NCBI GenBank assembly: GCA_021442155.1
Contig: CM038214.1
Coordinates: 18,811,808-18,875,807 of the forward strand
Direction of reading: 5' to 3'
DNA: 64,000 nt
DNA from: Cymbidium sinense
Lineage: Eukaryota > Streptophyta > Magnoliopsida > Asparagales > Orchidaceae
The notes beneath the pieces are model-generated. The model made no database searches, was not told the origin of the DNA, and worked only from the letters and a program-made list of their open reading frames with translations. Within the stretch, counting starts at the first letter, position 1. Each line of letters opens with the position of its first letter. The position numbers and the translations under genes are program-made. This document shows, piece after piece, positions 61,621 to 64,000 of the stretch.

Positions 61621-63300
61621 TGAAAGATGTATGTATAAGTTAGCCAACCAAAGAGATAGGAGAAGTAAAGACATAGTTCAAGTGAGGGGTAAGGATGAAA
61701 ATAATAAAGTGCTTTTCTTAGAAAAGATATTGAAAATAGGTGGATGAGGTATTTTGATAAACTTTTCAATGAAGGATCTAAAATATGATTGATTTTAGCA
61801 ACATTAATACCTAAACAAAAATAAAGAATTTCATTTTATCATCGTATTAGTAGTAAATCAAGTTAGTGAAGCTTGAAAGAAAATGAAATGCAGAAAAGCA
61901 GTAGGACCGGATAATATTCCAATAGATGTGTGGAAATGTTTAGGAGATCAAGGAATTTCTTTGCTTACAAATCTTTTTAATGTTATTTTAAAAACTAAAA
62001 ACATGCTAGATGAGTGGAGAAAGAGTTTGTTGGTTTCTATATTTAAGAATAAAGGTGATGCACAAGAGTGTGCAAATTATAGAGGAATTAAGTTAATGTG
62101 CCATACTTTAAAATTATTGGTGAGAGTAATTGAGCATAGGTTACAATGTGATACAGAAGTTTCTCACAATCAGTTTGGTTTTATGCCAGGTAGATCTACT
62201 ATGGATGCTATACATTTGTTAAGATGTTTGATGGAGAAGCATAGAGAAAGTAAGAAGGATCTACATATGATATTTATTGATTTAGAGAAAGCTTATGATA
62301 AAGTCTCAAGAGATGTTCTTTAGAGTTCTAGAACACAAAAGAGTTAATATTAGTTATATTCAAGTCATTAAGGATATGTATACTAGAGTTGTTACTTGTG
62401 TCCAAACACAAGGAGGATTGACAAAATATTTTCCTATTTAGTTGGATTACATCAAGGATCAACATTAAGCCCTTATCTTTTTTTACTTTAGTTATGGATG
62501 TTCTTACGAGGCATTTATAAGAAGATGTACCTTGGTGTATGCTTTTTGCTGATGACATTCTTCTTGTTGATAAGATTAGAGAGGGAGTCCAACAGAAACT
62601 TGAATTATGGAGGTCAACTTTAGAGTCTAAAGGTTTTCATTTAAGTAGATCTAAAATTGAATATATGGAGTGTAATTTTAGTTGTAGAAGTTTTAGTGAT
62701 AGTGTTGTGACTTTAGGTGATCAAGTCATTAATAAGAGTGAGCGATTTAGATATTTAGGCTCTATTGTTCAAAATGATGGTGAAATTGATGGAGATGTTA
62801 TTAGTAGAATTCAAGTTGGATGGTTGAAGTGGAGGAATGCATCGGCTATTATGTGATAGAAAAGTTCCACTTAAACTTAAGGGAAAATTTTATGAGATGG
62901 TGGTAAGACCAATGACTTATGGTGTAGAATGTTGGCCAATAAAAGAAGCATAAGACTAAGTTAAGTGTTACGAGATGAGGATGCTCGGTGGATGAGTGGC
63001 TTTACTCTTAGAGATGCAAAATGAGTATGTTGGAAAAAGTTAAATAGCTCCAGTGGTAGATAAGATTAGGGAGAGTCTAGATGGTTTGGCCACATAAAGC
63101 GTCGGTGTCGATGACCCAATTAGGAGAGTAGATGCATTAGATTTTCCTTATGTTAAGAAAGGTAGAGGTAGACCTAAAAGACTTGGTTAAGATGCATAAA
63201 AATGATCTTAGTATACTTGAATTAAATGAGAATTTGACACATAATAGGACACAATGGAGAGAAGGATTCATGTAGCCAACCCACTAGTGGGATTAAGGCT
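61621..63300 (+). pseudogene. RTE LINE reverse transcriptase relic
   Basis: Reads MYKLANQRDRRSKDIVQVRG before the RT. The RT is open at 61883-62323: [60 protein letters not shown] and [16 protein letters not shown]. It then stops at TAG 62321-62323 where the family has Trp (TGG), a single-base nonsense change. After a frame shift near 62400-62540 it reads LFADDILLVD at 62542, the catalytic FADD being intact, and continues to 62856 (KLELWRSTLESKGFHLSRSK, RYLGSIVQNDGEID). The C-terminal region to about 63290 is out of frame in several places. The protein acted in target-primed reverse transcription. Non-functional now. Confidence 0.92.
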
Positions 63301-63309
63301 TTGTTGTTG
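61621..63309 (+). mobile_element. 5'-truncated RTE-clade LINE inserted in telomere-like DNA
   Basis: A 1.7-kb 3' part of a plant RTE element: region before RT, RT, C-terminal part, and a 3' end GGGATTAAGGC followed by a (TTG)n tail (TTTGTTGTTG at 63299-63309), the characteristic end of this clade. Flanked on both sides by telomere-like repeat with a 12-bp direct repeat. The endonuclease half is absent, which fits 5' truncation during target-primed reverse transcription. Confidence 0.9.
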
Positions 63310-64000
63310 TAGGATTTAGGGTTTATTTATTAGTTAAGGTTTAGTATTATTTTTAATTTAATTTATTTTATTTGGTTTAGGTTTAGGTATAGGTTTAGGT
63401 TTTCTTTATTTTAGTTTAGTTTATTTTAGTTTAGGTTTAAGTTTATTTTATTTTGTTTATTTTATTATTATTTGAAGTTTTTGTTTTTTAGTTAAGGGTT
63501 TAGTTTTTATTATATATTTATTTTTAGGTTTATTTTTTATTTAGTTTTTATTTTATTGTATTTAGGTTTATTTTATTTTTAGTTTTATTATATTTAGGTT
63601 TTTTATTCTTAGGTTTATTATATTTTTAATTTAGTTTAGGTTTTTTTATTTTATTTTATTTAAATTTATTTTATTTTATTTTAGGTTTAGGTTTAGGTTT
63701 TAGTTTAGGTTTTTATTTTATTTTATTTTATTTAGGTTTATTTTATTTATTTTATTTTTAGGTTTTATTTAGTTTGGTTTAAGTTTTTAGGTTTTTAGGA
63801 TTTAGGGTTTAGGGTTTAGGGTTTATGGTTTATGGTTTTTTTATTTTAGAGTTTATGGTTTTAGGGTTTAGGGTTTTAGGGTTTAGGTTTAGTTAGGGTT
63901 TAGAGCTTAGGGTTTAGTGTTTAGGATTTAGTTTAGGGTTAGTTTAGGGTTAGGGTTTAGGTTTAGGGTTTATGGGTTTAGGGTTTATAGTATATGGTTA
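63310..64000 (+). repeat. Degenerate telomere-like array (continues beyond the window)
   Basis: T-rich TTTAGG/TTTATTTT units to about 63780, then TTTAGGG-rich sequence to the window end. First 12 bases repeat 61609-61620. Confidence 0.85.

Overview
The window looks like heterochromatic, repeat-rich DNA from a seed plant. Three things point there: TTTAGGG (Arabidopsis-type) telomere-like repeats, relics of plant-lineage transposons (an L1-type LINE with DUF4283/zinc-knuckle ORF1, Tat-type Ty3/gypsy pol with two RNase H domains, and a plant RTE LINE), and fragments of a plant glycine-rich RNA-binding protein (GRP7-like) gene. I cannot name the species. No intact protein-coding host gene, tRNA, rRNA or CRISPR was seen; every coding sequence recognised is a broken relic.

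Layout. 1-4525 and 12769-~12960 form a minus-strand copy of an LTR-like noncoding block that recurs on the plus strand at about 14440-20500 and 48881-51660. A full-length but decayed L1-type LINE (4546-12738, plus strand, poly(A), 20-bp target-site duplication) split the minus-strand copy. The plus-strand block carries an internal 1.6-kb direct repeat with 266-bp sub-repeats. It leads directly into a Tat-type gypsy pol relic (copy A, 20521-24180) that lacks gag and the first part of the protease.

Behind the integrase lies a fixed series of noncoding modules: a tail with roughly 400-bp tandem units, an AT-rich block, a short linker, a telomere-like (TTTAGGG) array, and an antisense fragment of a glycine-rich RNA-binding protein gene. 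The series occurs three times: A (24.3-28.9 kb), B (33.4-37.9 kb, entering in the middle of integrase) and C (56.2-61.05 kb, behind a second pol relic at 51.9-56.2 kb). Between and after the copies are long degenerate arrays of TTTAGGG, TTTAGG and TTTATTTT (28.9-33.35, 37.9-48.8, 61.05-64 kb), always G-strand on plus. They contain further GRP fragments and are interrupted at 61621-63309 by a 5'-truncated RTE LINE.

Interpretation (inference). Tat-lineage elements are known for long, variable 3' untranslated regions that can seed satellite DNA. The simplest reading is a giant, tandemly arranged Tat-like family whose 3' region acquired a GRP exon and a telomere-like repeat and then expanded. The alternative is a segmental-duplication satellite that only carries the retroelement as a passenger. 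The composite of telomere-like satellite, GRP exon and retrotransposon tail is the most unusual feature here. Some irregularities (homopolymer frameshifts, a CCAGGG-rich patch at 39.7-40.45 kb) could also be long-read consensus errors.
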